From NCBI RefSeq assembly GCF_902806685.2, contig NC_048541.1, positions 15,200,662 to 15,264,661 on the forward strand: a stretch of DNA of 64,000 nucleotides. Direction: 5' to 3'. Position numbers and translations under genes: made by a program. Shown piece after piece: positions 22,601 through 31,235 of the stretch (position 1 is the first letter of the stretch; each line of letters starts with the position of its first letter). The notes under the pieces are model-generated. The model made no database searches, was not told the origin of the DNA, and saw only the letters and a program-made list of their open reading frames with translations. This DNA is from Maniola hyperantus. Taxonomy: Eukaryota > Arthropoda > Insecta > Lepidoptera > Nymphalidae.

Positions 22601-25600
22601 TAATAGAGGCACAGGCAAAATAATTAATACAGCAACTAAAAATATTCTACAAGTTTTCAGATGAGCATGCGAATTAGTATGTTAGACACCAATGCTTGAG
22701 AAGACCCGAAAGAAAATGGTTTGGCGATCGTTAGTAAATTATCGGAACGCAAATTTTTGAGACCTCACCTTCCAATATAAGTATTGGTGGTGGCTTTACT
22801 TTGGGACATATGCATTTTGGAGCTTCTGTAGTTGTAAATCTGTCCGATTCTATGGTTGTCAAGCCATCTAAAGTGCTTACTTCTGAAGAATCTAAAGTTG
22901 CACCATCTGTAGATGTAACTATATCTGATTTTGTAGAAAAATCTGTAGCAGATTCTGTTGTTGAGAAATCATCTACAGCTGTCTCTGTTGACTCTCTAAC
23001 TGTAGTTACGTCTGTAGGAACATCTGTTGTTATATTATTTGTTTTATTATAAGTTGGCATTGATTCAGATATAACTTTATTAGTAGCTGTTGTTTTTTCC
23101 ACAGATTCATCATAGAAGTCATCCATAGTAACACTAGCGTCACATACGGGACAAGAACATTCACAGCTTCCTCCCCAATTTTCTGTATTTGTTAAGGTCT
23201 TCGTGGTCTTTATAGGACTCTCAATTGTCACTGGTTTATTAAAATTGCTAGGCATAGTAGGCTCGATCTCCATTGGCGTTATCTTTACAGTGGGGATTTC
23301 ATTACTATCGCCAACTGTAGGAACTGTTACAGTCAATGAATATAGTGGTTTATATGATTCATTGTTAGCATCATCTGCAGATATAGTTAGATTAATCAAA
23401 ACATGTTTAGCACTTGGTACTGTTTCTGAAGTTTTTGTTTCAGTAGCAATATTTAGGGTTGAAGGCTCGCTAGTTAAAGTTGTTTCAGTTGCAGTGCTAG
23501 TATTTACAACATTTTTTATGTTAGTAACACTCTGTGGAGACTGTGTTATTTCAACAACATGCTCGTCTTTTGGATTAGCGTTATGTGTGGTAAAGAAAAT
23601 TGGACTTGCCGTGGATGGGTTTGTTATTTTTTCTGTAAAACTCGAGTTTGTTACTTGTTCTACCGCTGATGTGGAATGTGAAGTTGGCGGAGAGGTGGTT
23701 GGAATACTTGTCTCAATATTAACTGGAGTGCTTCGATCTCTTTCGTAATGGTATTTTTTTGGATCAGCTGCCAATTCATTGGGATCGTTGGGATAAATGT
23801 GTAATTCCTCATTAACTGCATTTAGTCTCGTTAATAATTTTAAATACTGAAGCTTTTGAACGCCATATGAGTAGATCGAAGGAAATGAATCGCCTTGCAT
23901 ATCTTCAGGCTCATAAGCGACTTTATTACTATTTTTCAACTCAAGTTCAGGTGGTTGATCCGCTTTCCTTTCTGTTTTAATTTTGGATTCATATTTAGGT
24001 GTTGCTGATGTCATTTTAGTAGTATCCCGTGTCGTCTCAGTTGTGTCGTTATTTTGCAAGAGTGTTGTTATTTGTTCAAGCGTTGTGTTATTAATTGTTA
24101 GATCACCAGTATTAACCGAAATACCAACACTGCTAGACACAGAAGCATCATTAGAAACCATCGTGACTTCCGTTTGCTGATCAGCCTCCTCCGTCGACAC
24201 ACCATGCACTAAGCTACTAGTGGTCACAGAAGGCGAAGTGATTAATTCATGCACATCTACAGTAAAAGAATCCGTGGAAGAAACAGAAGGTAAAGAAGCA
24301 TGCCCATCTACACTTCTACGAGGGCGCGAGTGACTTTCCCCTTTACCTGTGGCAGACGACGTCGAGCTTTGATGTGGTCTCGCTAAAGATTTGTTAGCTG
24401 ACTCGAGCGTCGTCGCTTTTGAAGCTGGGAACTTATCCGTTGTATCACCAACTAATACTGAACAGGGTTTTGCGTTTTGATATGACCAGTTGTCAGTAAA
24501 ATAGGATGCTGTGGACAAAAAATAAATATTAAGCAAAACAATTCAAATTACGAGTATTTCATTATCATACAGAAAATAAGTGTGAATAGAAACCCGATTA
24601 TCGGAAATATTATTGTTGTAGAATGTTTGTAATCTAAAGTCCAATTAATTGAATATGCGAATAATAAGTAACGCTGATACGGTGCTGTTTTTTTTAATAA
24701 ATAAATCAATTGTGATTTGTCCCATTTGTGTTGTTGTGAGTTATCAAAGGGCTATTTCAAACTAAAATCTTATTCTACGAAGCTGCTAGACACTAGATAT
24801 CAAGTTGTAAGCAAAAAAGAGTTCATCATCATCATAATCGCGTGCCCTGTTCAAAACGAAGTTTGGAGGTCATCATACGAAAAGCTTCTCTAAAATTAGT
24901 TACCGGCCGCAATTTTTTTTATGACCCATTTAGTGTATATGGTAGTAAGTACTACATAGGGGTTGATTATAAGAGATTCAGATAATCGGGTTTACACGGG
25001 TTCAGAGTTAGGAATCTACATACCTGACATATAAGAGGCAATAGATAAAAGAAGGACAAATAAGACTATAAACACGATGGCAGTGCACTTCCAAGAGCAC
25101 CTCGAGGAGAGGCCCTTCCTGAAGTGGAACCGGGAGGCGGCGGGAGGGAAATGCGTCGCCCGGAGGTTGTTTCTGACGGGGAGGACGGGCACGGGCACGC
25201 CGAAGGCGGGGTGCCGGTCACTTCTGTCCATCCTCTCTAAGGTTCCTTTTTCTTGCTTTCCTGGACTACTGCACGATGAGTTTGACTTGTAGTCCATAGA
25301 CGGATTCTTTTGTATGTCCCCTGAAAATTTATTACAATCAAAGTTAATTTCAATTATTAGGATCATTTCATTGTCTGTCTGTCCGTCCGTCTGTCAAGAA
25401 AACCTATAGGGTTGACCTAGAACCATGAAATTTGGCAGGTACCCTGTGGCACAAAAAAAGGGAAAATCCGAAAACCGCGAATTTGTGGTTAAATCACAAA
25501 AAAAATGTTCATAAACAAGAAAATAATATTTTTTATTTTCAAAGTTAGATAATTCTATACCAAGTGGGGTATCAAATGAAAGGACTTTACCTGTACATTA

Positions 25601-25900
25601 TAATTATTCATTTTTATGCACAATAGTTTTTGATTTATCTTGCAAAATGTCGAAAAAATACCAGAGTACGGAACCCTCGGTACGCGAGTCTGAAGCTGTT
25701 CAATCGGTACATTATAGGATCGATCGTGATCTGCTTACCTGAAGGCACGTAGAAGTTTCCTGAAGGGGTGCGCACGAGACACGAGGGTTCGAAGTCGACT
25801 AGGTCGGCTGGGTTGCCGGTGATTCGGCCGTTCAATCGGGACATGGTAGGGTTGCGAGGTGGCACATCTGGCGGCGGCCGGACTCCTTCGAGTAGACAAC
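10280..25900 (-). CDS. Ten-m: Teneurin Ten-m (odd Oz / tenascin-major), 3' 16 coding exons
   Basis: Teneurins are type II single-pass cell-surface proteins that pair across synapses and guide axons and target choice. Sixteen exons with GT-AG sites and matching phases join into 3,080 residues. In order: cytoplasmic segment with PPDVPPRNPTMSR (1-133), membrane span (134-152), Ser/Thr-rich stalk, conserved FPPDGTTF block, eight EGF-like repeats (870-1140), a regulatory-like beta-sandwich, NHL propeller (about 1500-1870), YD/RHS shell (about 1874-2740) and a C-terminal GHH/TCAP-like domain. Ten-m rather than Ten-a is chosen because the cytoplasmic DFEPSCLVRTPSGN block and the CSVLVG motif after the membrane span match my memory of Drosophila Ten-m. 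The 5' coding exon or exons are not in the window. The protein is longer than I recall for the fly mainly through the stalk exon. Confidence 0.93.
10904..11275 (-). CDS. Ten-m: Ten-m exon N
   Basis: The 372-nt phase-0 exon (acceptor TTTGTAG, donor GTAACA) encodes VNNKLSDIEFVPTPLLKMEP, then RGVFGEGVLISRVDGKAFIS and NNSYFLDVHFSIHDQDVFYF. It is the region between the RHS core and the C-terminal toxin-like domain. Confidence 0.95.
11473..15259 (-). CDS. Ten-m: Ten-m exon M: NHL propeller, YD shell and RHS core
   Basis: A single 3,787-nt exon (acceptor CTTTTCAG, donor GTAAAA) codes for 1,262 residues and a split Asn. NHL blades such as LSPLDGTLYISDPESHQIIK and GIVHIADQANYRIRSVM come first. From about residue 1874 the YD repeats begin (for example YDEFGRLTSAVTPTGR and YDRFNRLTSW), which build a hollow barrel like that of bacterial Tc-toxin and RHS proteins. 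The RHS-associated core includes YVATDHNGSPLVVFD and LENRLYDPVVGQWMTP (about 11,740-11,975). The exon has no internal stop and no frame break. Confidence 0.97.
15484..15736 (-). CDS. Ten-m: Ten-m exon L: start of the NHL propeller
   Basis: The 253-nt exon (acceptor CCTTTCCAG, donor GTAAGT) runs from phase 1 to phase 2. It encodes ILQKGDGTNIYLKHKPRLII, then LLAPVALVAAPDGSIFVGDF, a typical NHL blade. The propeller is the homophilic adhesion surface in teneurins. Confidence 0.95.
16053..16461 (-). CDS. Ten-m: Ten-m exon K
   Basis: The 409-nt exon (acceptor CTTCCAG, donor GTAATC) starts in phase 0 and ends in phase 1. It encodes VVQESLQIPGTGLNLVYHSS, then YRQRVYGVTTALVKVGYQYT and GGWNLDIHHRYNFHEG. 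It is almost unchanged from other insect Ten-m proteins as I remember them. Confidence 0.95.
16755..16931 (-). CDS. Ten-m: Ten-m exon J
   Basis: The 177-nt phase-0 exon (acceptor CCTTCCAG, donor GTAAAG) encodes VVIIDEVVM, then AHDYDAMKPVVLATWKHGFQ and GACPDKSAILAESQ, the conserved lead-in to the propeller. Confidence 0.95.
17473..17689 (-). CDS. Ten-m: Ten-m exon I: regulatory-like beta-sandwich
   Basis: The 217-nt exon (acceptor CATTTTCAG, donor GTGAGG) starts by completing Ser and ends in phase 0. It encodes RSAVIRGRVVTSLGSGLVGV, then TLTREDGWFDLLVNGGGAVT. The fold resembles a carboxypeptidase regulatory-like domain, which plugs the barrel in teneurin structures. Confidence 0.95.
18354..18380 (-). 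CDS. Ten-m: Ten-m microexon, 27 nt
   Basis: Minus-strand sequence has acceptor CGCTGCGCAG, 27 exonic bases, then donor GTAAGAAAC. Read in phase 2 it gives MFWNHFNT between two split Ser codons and rejoins exon I in frame. Skipping it joins exon H directly to exon I with the same Ser, so it can be an optional 9-residue insert. I recall a similar FWNYFNAS insert at this junction in fly Ten-m, which supports it as real. Its use is not shown by the sequence. Confidence 0.8.
18776..18930. mobile_element. MITE in Ten-m intron, 16-bp perfect inverted ends
   Basis: AGGCGGCCATTAGACG at 18776-18791 is matched by its exact inverse at 18915-18930. There is no coding capacity. It sits between exon H and the microexon. 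Confidence 0.8.
18966..19173 (-). CDS. Ten-m: Ten-m exon H: Cys-rich linker after EGF repeats
   Basis: The 208-nt exon starts after TCTCTAG in phase 1 and ends in phase 2 at GTACGC. It encodes DGLVDCEDPECC, then LCVSSPKPTDILLRKQPPAI and MKFLIDEGSLQNYAKQETFN. This segment leads into the beta-sandwich in all teneurins. Its donor lies only 36 bp from an intronic MITE. Confidence 0.95.
19560..19895 (-). CDS. Ten-m: Ten-m exon G: EGF-like repeats 6-8
   Basis: The 336-nt exon is phase 1 in and out (acceptor GTTGCAG, donor GTAAGC). Three complete EGF-like repeats (VCDLDCGPHGRC, CSDHGQCKNGTC, CAGHGQCRVANDGHWEC) are followed by the conserved DDSKDNDK start of the next linker. Confidence 0.95.
20359..20763 (-). 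CDS. Ten-m: Ten-m exon F: EGF-like repeats 2-5
   Basis: The 405-nt exon is phase 1 in and out (acceptor TTTTCAG, donor GTAAGG). Repeat 2 has CSQRGEYINGEC, with Tyr where the third Cys should be, and repeat 5 has CSGHGTFDVDTQTC, with Phe there, so each has five cysteines. In teneurins these two repeats carry free cysteines that link two chains into a disulfide dimer. Repeats 3 and 4 are complete. Confidence 0.95.
21450..21666 (-). CDS. Ten-m: Ten-m exon E: pre-EGF end and EGF-like repeat 1
   Basis: The 217-nt exon (acceptor CAAACAG, donor GTGAGT) runs from PSVKKEVTHYMEQGHWF to the first EGF-like repeat, NCPNGCSGKGEC to GGDDC, with all six cysteines. It ends in phase 1, and the split Ser is completed by the next exon. 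Confidence 0.94.
22099..22376 (-). CDS. Ten-m: Ten-m exon D: conserved pre-EGF block
   Basis: The 278-nt exon (acceptor TATTATAG, donor GTAAGT) starts in phase 1 and ends in phase 0. It encodes ARTFPAQSFPPDGTTFKQIT, then YSYWNMQFYQSEAAYVKFDY and GASIGVYARRNALPTHTQYH. This block is strongly conserved between teneurins and precedes the EGF repeats. Confidence 0.94.
22769..24508 (-). CDS. Ten-m: Ten-m exon C: 580-codon Ser/Thr-rich extracellular stalk
   Basis: A single 1,740-nt exon between CCACAG and GTGAGG, phase 1 on both sides. It opens with NWSYQNAKPCSVLVGD, where CSVLVG is shared with fly Ten-m just outside the membrane. It then becomes a mucin-like, Thr/Ser/Pro-rich and acidic chain with many N-x-S/T sites. 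RPRR|S at 24315-24326 (residues 215-218) fits the furin consensus. Two Cys clusters near the end, CECSCPVC (23142-23165) and CICP (about 22807-22818), are unlike the rest of the stalk. As I remember the fly protein, its equivalent region is far shorter. The exon is a multiple of three, so skipping it would keep frame. Confidence 0.9.
24315..24326 (-). other. Furin-type cleavage motif RPRR|S in the stalk
   Basis: R-x-R-R followed by Ser, about 62 residues outside the membrane. Furin-type sites near the membrane are known in vertebrate teneurins and could release the ectodomain. Cleavage here is inferred from the motif. Confidence 0.6.
25024..25320 (-). CDS. Ten-m: Ten-m exon B: juxtamembrane and membrane span
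   Basis: The 297-nt exon (phase 1 in and out) follows TTTTCAG and ends at GTATGT. It encodes a Ser/Pro-rich and basic cytoplasmic stretch, a stop-transfer-like basic cluster (FRKGLSSRC), and a hydrophobic span starting TAIVFIVLFVLLLSIASYM at 25028-25084. With basic residues on the N-terminal side and no signal peptide, this gives type II topology: N terminus inside, EGF and YD domains outside. Confidence 0.93.
25366..25690 (-). mobile_element. Dispersed repeat (CGAGTACGGAACCCT type) in Ten-m intron
   Basis: The repeat starts at a GGGTTCCGTACTCTGGTA-type motif on the minus strand and runs through AACCTATAGGGTTGACC to a (GACA)n-like end. Related copies are at about 1360-1510, 32484-32875 and 55060-55315. 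The class is uncertain. Confidence 0.55.
25739..25900 (-). CDS. Ten-m: Ten-m exon A: cytoplasmic segment
   Basis: The 162-nt exon starts after CTTTCCAG and ends at the donor GTAAGC, phase 1 at both ends. It encodes CLLEGVRPPPDVPPRNPTMS and then DFEPSCLVRTPSGNFYVPSG. The proline-rich PPDVPPRNP stretch resembles an SH3-binding site, which in teneurins recruits cytoskeletal adaptors such as CAP/ponsin. The frame is open upstream into the intron with an ATG at 25934-25932, but the good acceptor and the conserved residues argue for a spliced start from an earlier exon. Confidence 0.9.
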
Positions 25901-26180
25901 CTGGAAAGAAGGAAATGAGCATTTCAGTAACCATACAGACAGTTCACGGATTTATTTTGCTTACATTGAATTTAAGGGTGTGTGCGTAAGCGTGTGCGTG
26001 CGATCGTAAGCGTTTGCGCACGCAGGCTCGCTGATCCTAAATGATAAATACTATTTAATTAATAGGGTAGACAAAAATAAATATGATCGTTCTTCAGATT
26101 TATTTGAATACCTTAACTTTTTGTTTTACTATTGATAGCAACATTTTATTTAAAACTTAAATAATAATATTTAATACTAA

Positions 26181-26400
26181 CTGATGCCCGCGACATCGTC
26201 CGCGTGGAAAAACAAATCCCGTGGGAACTCTTTGATTTTCCGGGATAAAATTAATGCATATGTCACTCTCCAGGTCTTTATCTATACCCATGCAAAAATC
26301 ACGTCAATCCGTTGCACCGTTGCGACGTGATTGAACAAACCAACAAACAAACATACTTTTGCATGTATAATAAGGGTACTGATTACATATTATGTAGGTA
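26181..26400 (+). mobile_element. Dispersed repeat C (CCGCGACTTCGTCCGCGTGG type)
   Basis: Starts CTGATGCCCGCGACATCGTC, passes GATTTTCCGGGATAAAA, and ends GCATGTATAATAAGGGTACT. This is the longer subtype with ATCACGTCAATCCGTTGC. It is a lepidopteran repeat of uncertain class (possibly Helitron-like or LINE-derived). Confidence 0.65.
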
Positions 26401-26892
26401 ACTACCTATGTAATATGTAGTATTTATTTGGATCTACGCCCGCGCCGTTCAGTAATATATCGTTCATAACAAGGAATTTTCGTTCAGGAAACTGCGGTGG
26501 TAAATTCATTACTCTCTAATTACAGTGGGGCGAATCGTTCAAAAGGGGCCGCTACAAAGAACGCTTTTGCGGGGTACGGAACCCAGCTTTCTTTCCGCGA
26601 ATGAAGCGATCGCCGAAAAAAAACAACACAAAAACCCTTTTAAAATTAATTGAGTTTTCTTGCAGCTACATCGACCGCTACAATAAATTAATTAACGCTC
26701 GAAGGAATCCTTAAAATTTGTCGAGGATCAAAAGTTGGCTGGCGGTCGGAAGATATACGTACCGACTCGCGGCACAGTTTAGCGAGCATACAGTTCCGAA
26801 AACGGCCAAACTTTGCGGGCAATTGTGATGTTGTGTTTAGTTTCATAGCTTGTGATATTGATTTTTGCATATTTCAATTTAAATATATAAAA

Positions 26893-26950
26893 CGACTCTC
26901 TGGGAAGGCCTATGTCCAGCAGTGAACGCAAATAGGCTGATTGATTGATA
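26893..26950 (+). mobile_element. RTE-type LINE 3' tip fragment
   Basis: CTCTGGGAAGGCCTATGTCC followed by an imperfect TGATTGAT tail; the same end is found at 45100-45175. Confidence 0.6.
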
Positions 26951-27432
26951 TAAAAAGGTGACTGACTGACTGATCTATCAACGCACAGCTCAAACTACTT
27001 TTATTTTTATTTTATTCATTATAAGTATACGCTTGACCACAATCACACCTGATGGGAAGTGATGATGTGGCCTAATATGGGACGCGTTAACCTACGAGAC
27101 AGGTGCTGGGAAGTATTAAGTAGCCCACAGACAATTTAGTGGTATCCAAAATACTATGGCCTTAATATTTTGAAAGCCATAGTATTTTGAAGAAACATTG
27201 TCATTGGCCTTGATCTGTCACTTCTATCTATCGATGAAAATTATACTTACTTAGCACATCTTAGTAATGTGATTAGTATATTTTGTCAAAAATTGTATAG
27301 AATATTTTGTTAAACAATACCTACTGCTGAGTAACATAACGTTTCGGTGCTAGCGTTACCTTTCAAAGATAACTCCTATCAAATCGAAAATTGATTTTTT
27401 TATTAAAATCTTCCGAGTAGGTACATTGAAGG

Positions 27433-27782
27433 CCGTAACGTAACTGGGACAACCCTCCACCTCCCATGGCCCCACCAACCTCTCGGTTATATGGGCCGAA
27501 TCGCGGGAGGGCGCCCGTTCGGTACTTGCTCTTGGCGTTTTCCCGGGGCGCCTTCTTGACTCCCTACAAATTATTTTGTCTCTTCCTTGTCCCTTATGCT
27601 CACTCTCCCCCCTTGGGGGCTAGACGTCACTAACACAGCTGTGATCTCCGCTGCTGCTCCTCCGTGGTGCCGGCCTGGCACCTGCACGCTCGGAGCTGCT
27701 TCGCCTCTTATGCCAATGGTGCGCGAATTCCCGTAGCCGGTTGTAGTTCCCCGCCGATGAGACGAGGTCCGTAACGTAACTG
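27433..27782 (-). mobile_element. 5'-truncated LINE tail with 14-bp target duplication
   Basis: CCGTAACGTAACTG occurs at 27433-27446 and again at 27769-27782, flanking a 322-bp GC-rich insert. Read on the minus strand, the insert opens with a coherent frame (NYNRLREFAHHWHKRRSSSE and onward, Arg/Ser-rich), ending at TAG after about 47 codons, then a short 3' UTR with no poly(A). A C-terminal reverse-transcriptase ORF tail, long target duplication and no poly(A) suit an R1-like or related LINE. Confidence 0.6.
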
Positions 27783-28204
27783 TACGATTGCTAATCCGTG
27801 CTCGGGGTGGTGGGGTAGATAATGCTTCGATTTTCCATTAACTTATATTAGCGATGGGAGAGGCCGCCGCGCCCCGCGCCCCGCGTCCCGCGCCTCCGAT
27901 GGCTCCCGATCTAATATATTTCCTTTATTAACTAACTGCCGGAACACGCGATCTTTGATCCATTTCCATAGCCTCCACAGGCCTGGCCCTTATTTGTTTA
28001 CCAGCGATTACCTGCTAGCTAGGATATGTCGAGAAAGCTCGCTTTCTTTGGACATTCACAGAGAGGAGCCCCATTCTCATTCCCATGATTAGTGTTGGAA
28101 GGAAGAATTGCAAGCAAAAGAGAGTCCCAAGGTGCTGGAATCGCGACCTCGCCCCGAAAAACGCAGCGTTGGAAGACCCCCCACTAGGTTTTATTTATTT
28201 ATTT
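27783..28204. other. Repeat-poor GC-rich intronic island
   Basis: Includes a CCGCGCCCCGCGCCCCGCG run near 27868 and no open frame or repeat family. It could be a regulatory element; nothing proves it. Confidence 0.3.
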
Positions 28205-28660
28205 TTATTTAAAATAATATTAGCTGTGGAATGCACTTCCGGTCGAATAAGACGCTCCAAATCGCTGGCAATTTTTAAAAACCGTGTCAAGAAACACTAT
28301 CTGTCACTAGATTTTCTGCCATAACTATATTATGTACAGTTAGCTATGTAGTATGTATTATTTATTTAATTATACTATATTGATTTTATATAGTATTTAT
28401 ATACATGTATATTGTATATATTATATTATATTTTATAGTATGTACCTATTAGAGTGTATGTGTTTATATATACCTATATATATATTATATTTATAGCTAC
28501 ATTGCGACTCCCCGTCTTACAGTTCTATAAGTTCTTAAGTATGGGTTGCCTGGAAGAGATCACTTTAGTGATAAGGTCGCCCTTTGTTTTTTAAGTGTAT
28601 CCTGTATTCTTACTCTCTGTAAATCTATTAACAATAAAGTTATTTTAAATTTAAATTTAA
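28205..28660 (+). mobile_element. LINE 3' end with broken ORF tail
   Basis: CTGTGGAATGCACTTCCGGT begins a typical WNALP reverse-transcriptase tail that is frameshifted near 28240 and then reads RSKSLAIFKNRVKKHYLS to a stop near 28322. The 3' UTR has GGGTTGCCTGGAAGAGATCA and GTGATAAGGTCGCC, a very common insect LINE end, and finishes in (TTTAAA)n. Confidence 0.75.
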
Positions 28661-28820
28661 ATTAGCCATGTTAAATGACTAATATTCCCCTTTCCTCTCC
28701 AACTAAGCGTGAAGCTTGTGCTAGGAGTAGGTACGACAATTATAGTGCAACGGGCGGGGTTTGAACCGTCGACCTTTCGGTTTTCAGTCCACTCCTTTAC
28801 CTGTTGAGCTATTGAGGCTC
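28661..28820 (-). mobile_element. tRNA-Phe-derived SINE, copy 2
   Basis: Same head and body as the copy at 3355; it abuts the LINE 3' end directly, suggesting insertion in or beside its tail. Confidence 0.85.
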
Positions 28821-28826
28821 TAATCT

Positions 28827-28962
28827 AAGGTGGACGGACGACATCAGACGAGTCGCAGGGAGCTGCTGGATTCAGGCGGAAGACCGTGGCGTGTGGAAGT
28901 CCCTACAAGATGCCTATGTCCAGCTGTGGACGTCTATCGGTTGATGATGATGATGACGACCT
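28827..28962 (+). mobile_element. RTE-type LINE 3' end
   Basis: Reads GGTGGACGGACGACATCAGA, then ATGCCTATGTCCAGCTGTGG and a GATGATGATGA tail, the usual end of this LINE family. Confidence 0.7.
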
Positions 28963-29286
28963 ATTAATCGGTACAGTGAACTTTTTGTACGCAACTACGT
29001 TAATCCCGTATGTAAAATTGTAAACATAAAACTAACCACAAAAAACAATAGGCGAGCCTTGTAACAAACTAAGCTTGTTTGTTATTGCATAAATTCTGAT
29101 TAGCATACATTAAACGAGCTCCACTTAATCTAAGCGGGGATGGAGCGTCGCCATTTGTTTGCGGCCGCCTGAGGATGAACTATGGAAAGTTAGTGGCCAT
29201 GAAAAACTATTATAAATCATAATCTCCCTTCAAGTTTGATCATTTGGAAATGTCCTAGTAAAAGAAAAACGTTTATTTCTTAAATT

Positions 29287-29449
29287 GAGCCTCAATAGCT
29301 CTATGGGTAATGGAGTGGACTGAAAACCGAAAGGTCGACGGTTCAAACCCCGCCCGTTGCACTATTGTCGTACCTACTCCTAGCACAAGCTTGACGCTTA
29401 GTTGAAGAGGCAAGGAGAATATTAGTCATTTAACATGGCTCTAAAAAAA
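29287..29449 (+). mobile_element. tRNA-Phe-derived SINE, copy 3
   Basis: Plus-strand copy with TGGACTGAAAACCGAAAGG and GGTTCAAACCCCGCC, ending AACATGGCTCTAAAAAAA. Confidence 0.85.
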
Positions 29450-29565
29450 TTGTGCCACATATCAGATCATCTCATAACTAAGATTGGTTATCCCGGCGCT
29501 TGCTCCACTTGAGCATTAAAGCCAACATGCCTCAAGCAGAAGAAGCGTCGGAACATTCGTGCGTC

Positions 29566-29615
29566 ATCATTCCTTAATGGTACCTAGATAGATGGTGGTA
29601 CCATTAAGGAATGAT
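29566..29615. repeat. Perfect 19-bp inverted repeat, 12-nt loop
   Basis: Arms 29566-29584 and 29597-29615 are exact inverses (TCATTCCTTAATGGTACC core). Confidence 0.9.
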
Positions 29616-29643
29616 GTTACCACAGTTACCCTTTCCTATACCC

Positions 29644-29995
29644 AACCAAATTTCTGCTAGGTTGCTTAGGTTTCAACTCCCTGGAGGTCAGACGCATTTG
29701 CGACCAACTCAAAATTATGTGTCAAATTTTGCGAGGAGATGTTAATGCTCCAGAACTTCATGACCAACTGTGTCGCATACGTGTCCCTGAATCCAACAGT
29801 AATCTTCGTCCACGAAAAAATAAACTTTTCGTGGTCCCACATCATCGCACTGTTGCTAGATCTATGTCACCTATACCCCGTTCATTAGCATAATTCAACG
29901 CGCTTTTAGACAATAATGCTCAATGGGACCCATTTAATGATGGGTCTATAATACTGGTTCGGGAGTTACTGAAGTACGCTGAGAGCATTGCATGA
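29644..29995 (+). pseudogene. LINE reverse-transcriptase C-terminal fragment
   Basis: A coherent frame reads KFLLGCLGFNSLEVRRICDQ, then RIRVPESNSNLRPRKNKLFV and HHRTVARSMSPIPRSLA, a pattern typical of the end of jockey/CR1-type ORF2 proteins. A TAA interrupts it near 29891, after which the frame continues to a TGA near 29994. It is a dead 5'-truncated copy. Confidence 0.7.
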
Positions 29996-30584
29996 ATATG
30001 TCATTCAATGTTCTCAGCGTACATATTCAAAATTCTTTGATCCTTTATGGTTTTGTATTTTATGTCATTTTTCTTGTACCTTTATTTGTATTTAAATTTA
30101 TTATTAATCATCTAGTTAGTGTAAGTGGCACTGCCGTTCTAATTAGATATAAAATAAATAAAATAAATAAATAAATAAATGACTAGAATTTGGAATACTC
30201 CTCCGAGGTCAGTGTTTCTTTCAATTATAATCCGGTTATCTTTAAAACAGAGTGAATAGGCAGCTCCTAGGCAACCCTGTCCCATCTTGAGGGTACATCC
30301 CTCCTACCTGAAATAGGAAGTTCTAAGTAGGAAGTAGGAAAGGATCACAAGTTTATGTTTCTGATCACACTTTCCTTAATTTGTCACTGAATCAGTTTAT
30401 AGATGAAGTTCGACTTCGACGGCGTCGGGCGTGTCGAGTGCAATAATGGCTCTCACTGTTGGCTCTATTTAAATTAATATAAAAAGTATATACCTACTCT
30501 ACAATCTATATAGTGGGACAGTTCTAAGTGATCACAGTAGGTCCTACCTAATTTGAGAGGACAAGCGCACCATTAATACACACG

Positions 30585-30840
30585 TCACTCTGCGTTCAAA
30601 AACAAAATGGCGGCCATTTATACAGCGTCGGGGAGTGGGAATTATGTTAATCGGACGAGTGTCTTTTGTGTGTAATGGGAGGTAATTACCGGGGCACCTC
30701 CCGGGGACACTTCGTCTTGCGGAGAGGACCCCCGGCTCGGAGGATTCGGGAATTCGACACTCGTTAACCGAATCGTCTCAACTTTAAAGGGGAACGAGAT
30801 TTTGAATGTCGCCCTGGGATTTCTCGATCGAACAAACTTT
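30585..30840. other. Repeat-poor island, possible regulatory DNA
   Basis: Non-repetitive, with GC-rich blocks (GGCACCTCCCGGGGACAC). No frame. Confidence 0.3.
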
Positions 30841-31008
30841 TTTTTTCTTTTTTTTCTACCGAATTGCGTAATGCCTATTCCGGGTTGTTGGAGCTGAGTT
30901 TAAAGCTATTTTTTTAGTCAGATACAAGCTAGCCCTTGACTGGAATCTCACCTGGTGGTAAGTGATGATGCAGTCTAAGATGGTAGCGGGCACCTCTCTT
31001 TTCGGAGT

Positions 31009-31180
31009 GATGTGCGTTTTAAGTAATTAAATATAACTTGCTTTAACAGTGAAGGAAAACATCGTGAAGAAACCTGCATGCCTGAGATTCTCCTCAAAGG
31101 TGTGCGAAGTGTGGTCGTACTTGGCCAACGTGGACTATGACTTAAACCTTTTTCATTCTGGAAGGAGAACCTATCATAGA
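31009..31180 (+). mobile_element. tRNA-derived SINE B, body only
   Basis: Contains GTGAAGGAAAACATCGTGAA and CAAAGGTGTGCGAAGTGTGG, the body of the SINE seen complete at 45824. The tRNA-like head is missing. Confidence 0.65.
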
Positions 31181-31235
31181 TTGCACACCACTGCGATCAC
31201 AGTCATGTGATGATTTGTTATCAAATAAAAGATAT

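Noticed and set aside
22801..23748. Plus-strand frames of 83 and 181 codons
   Set aside because: They run antisense through the low-complexity Ten-m stalk exon, where Thr/Ser codons on one strand give open frames on the other.
25635..25934. Alternative Ten-m start at the ATG at 25934
   Set aside because: The residues before CLLEGV are intronic by the good CTTTCCAG acceptor and are not teneurin-like; an alternative internal start remains possible but is unsupported.
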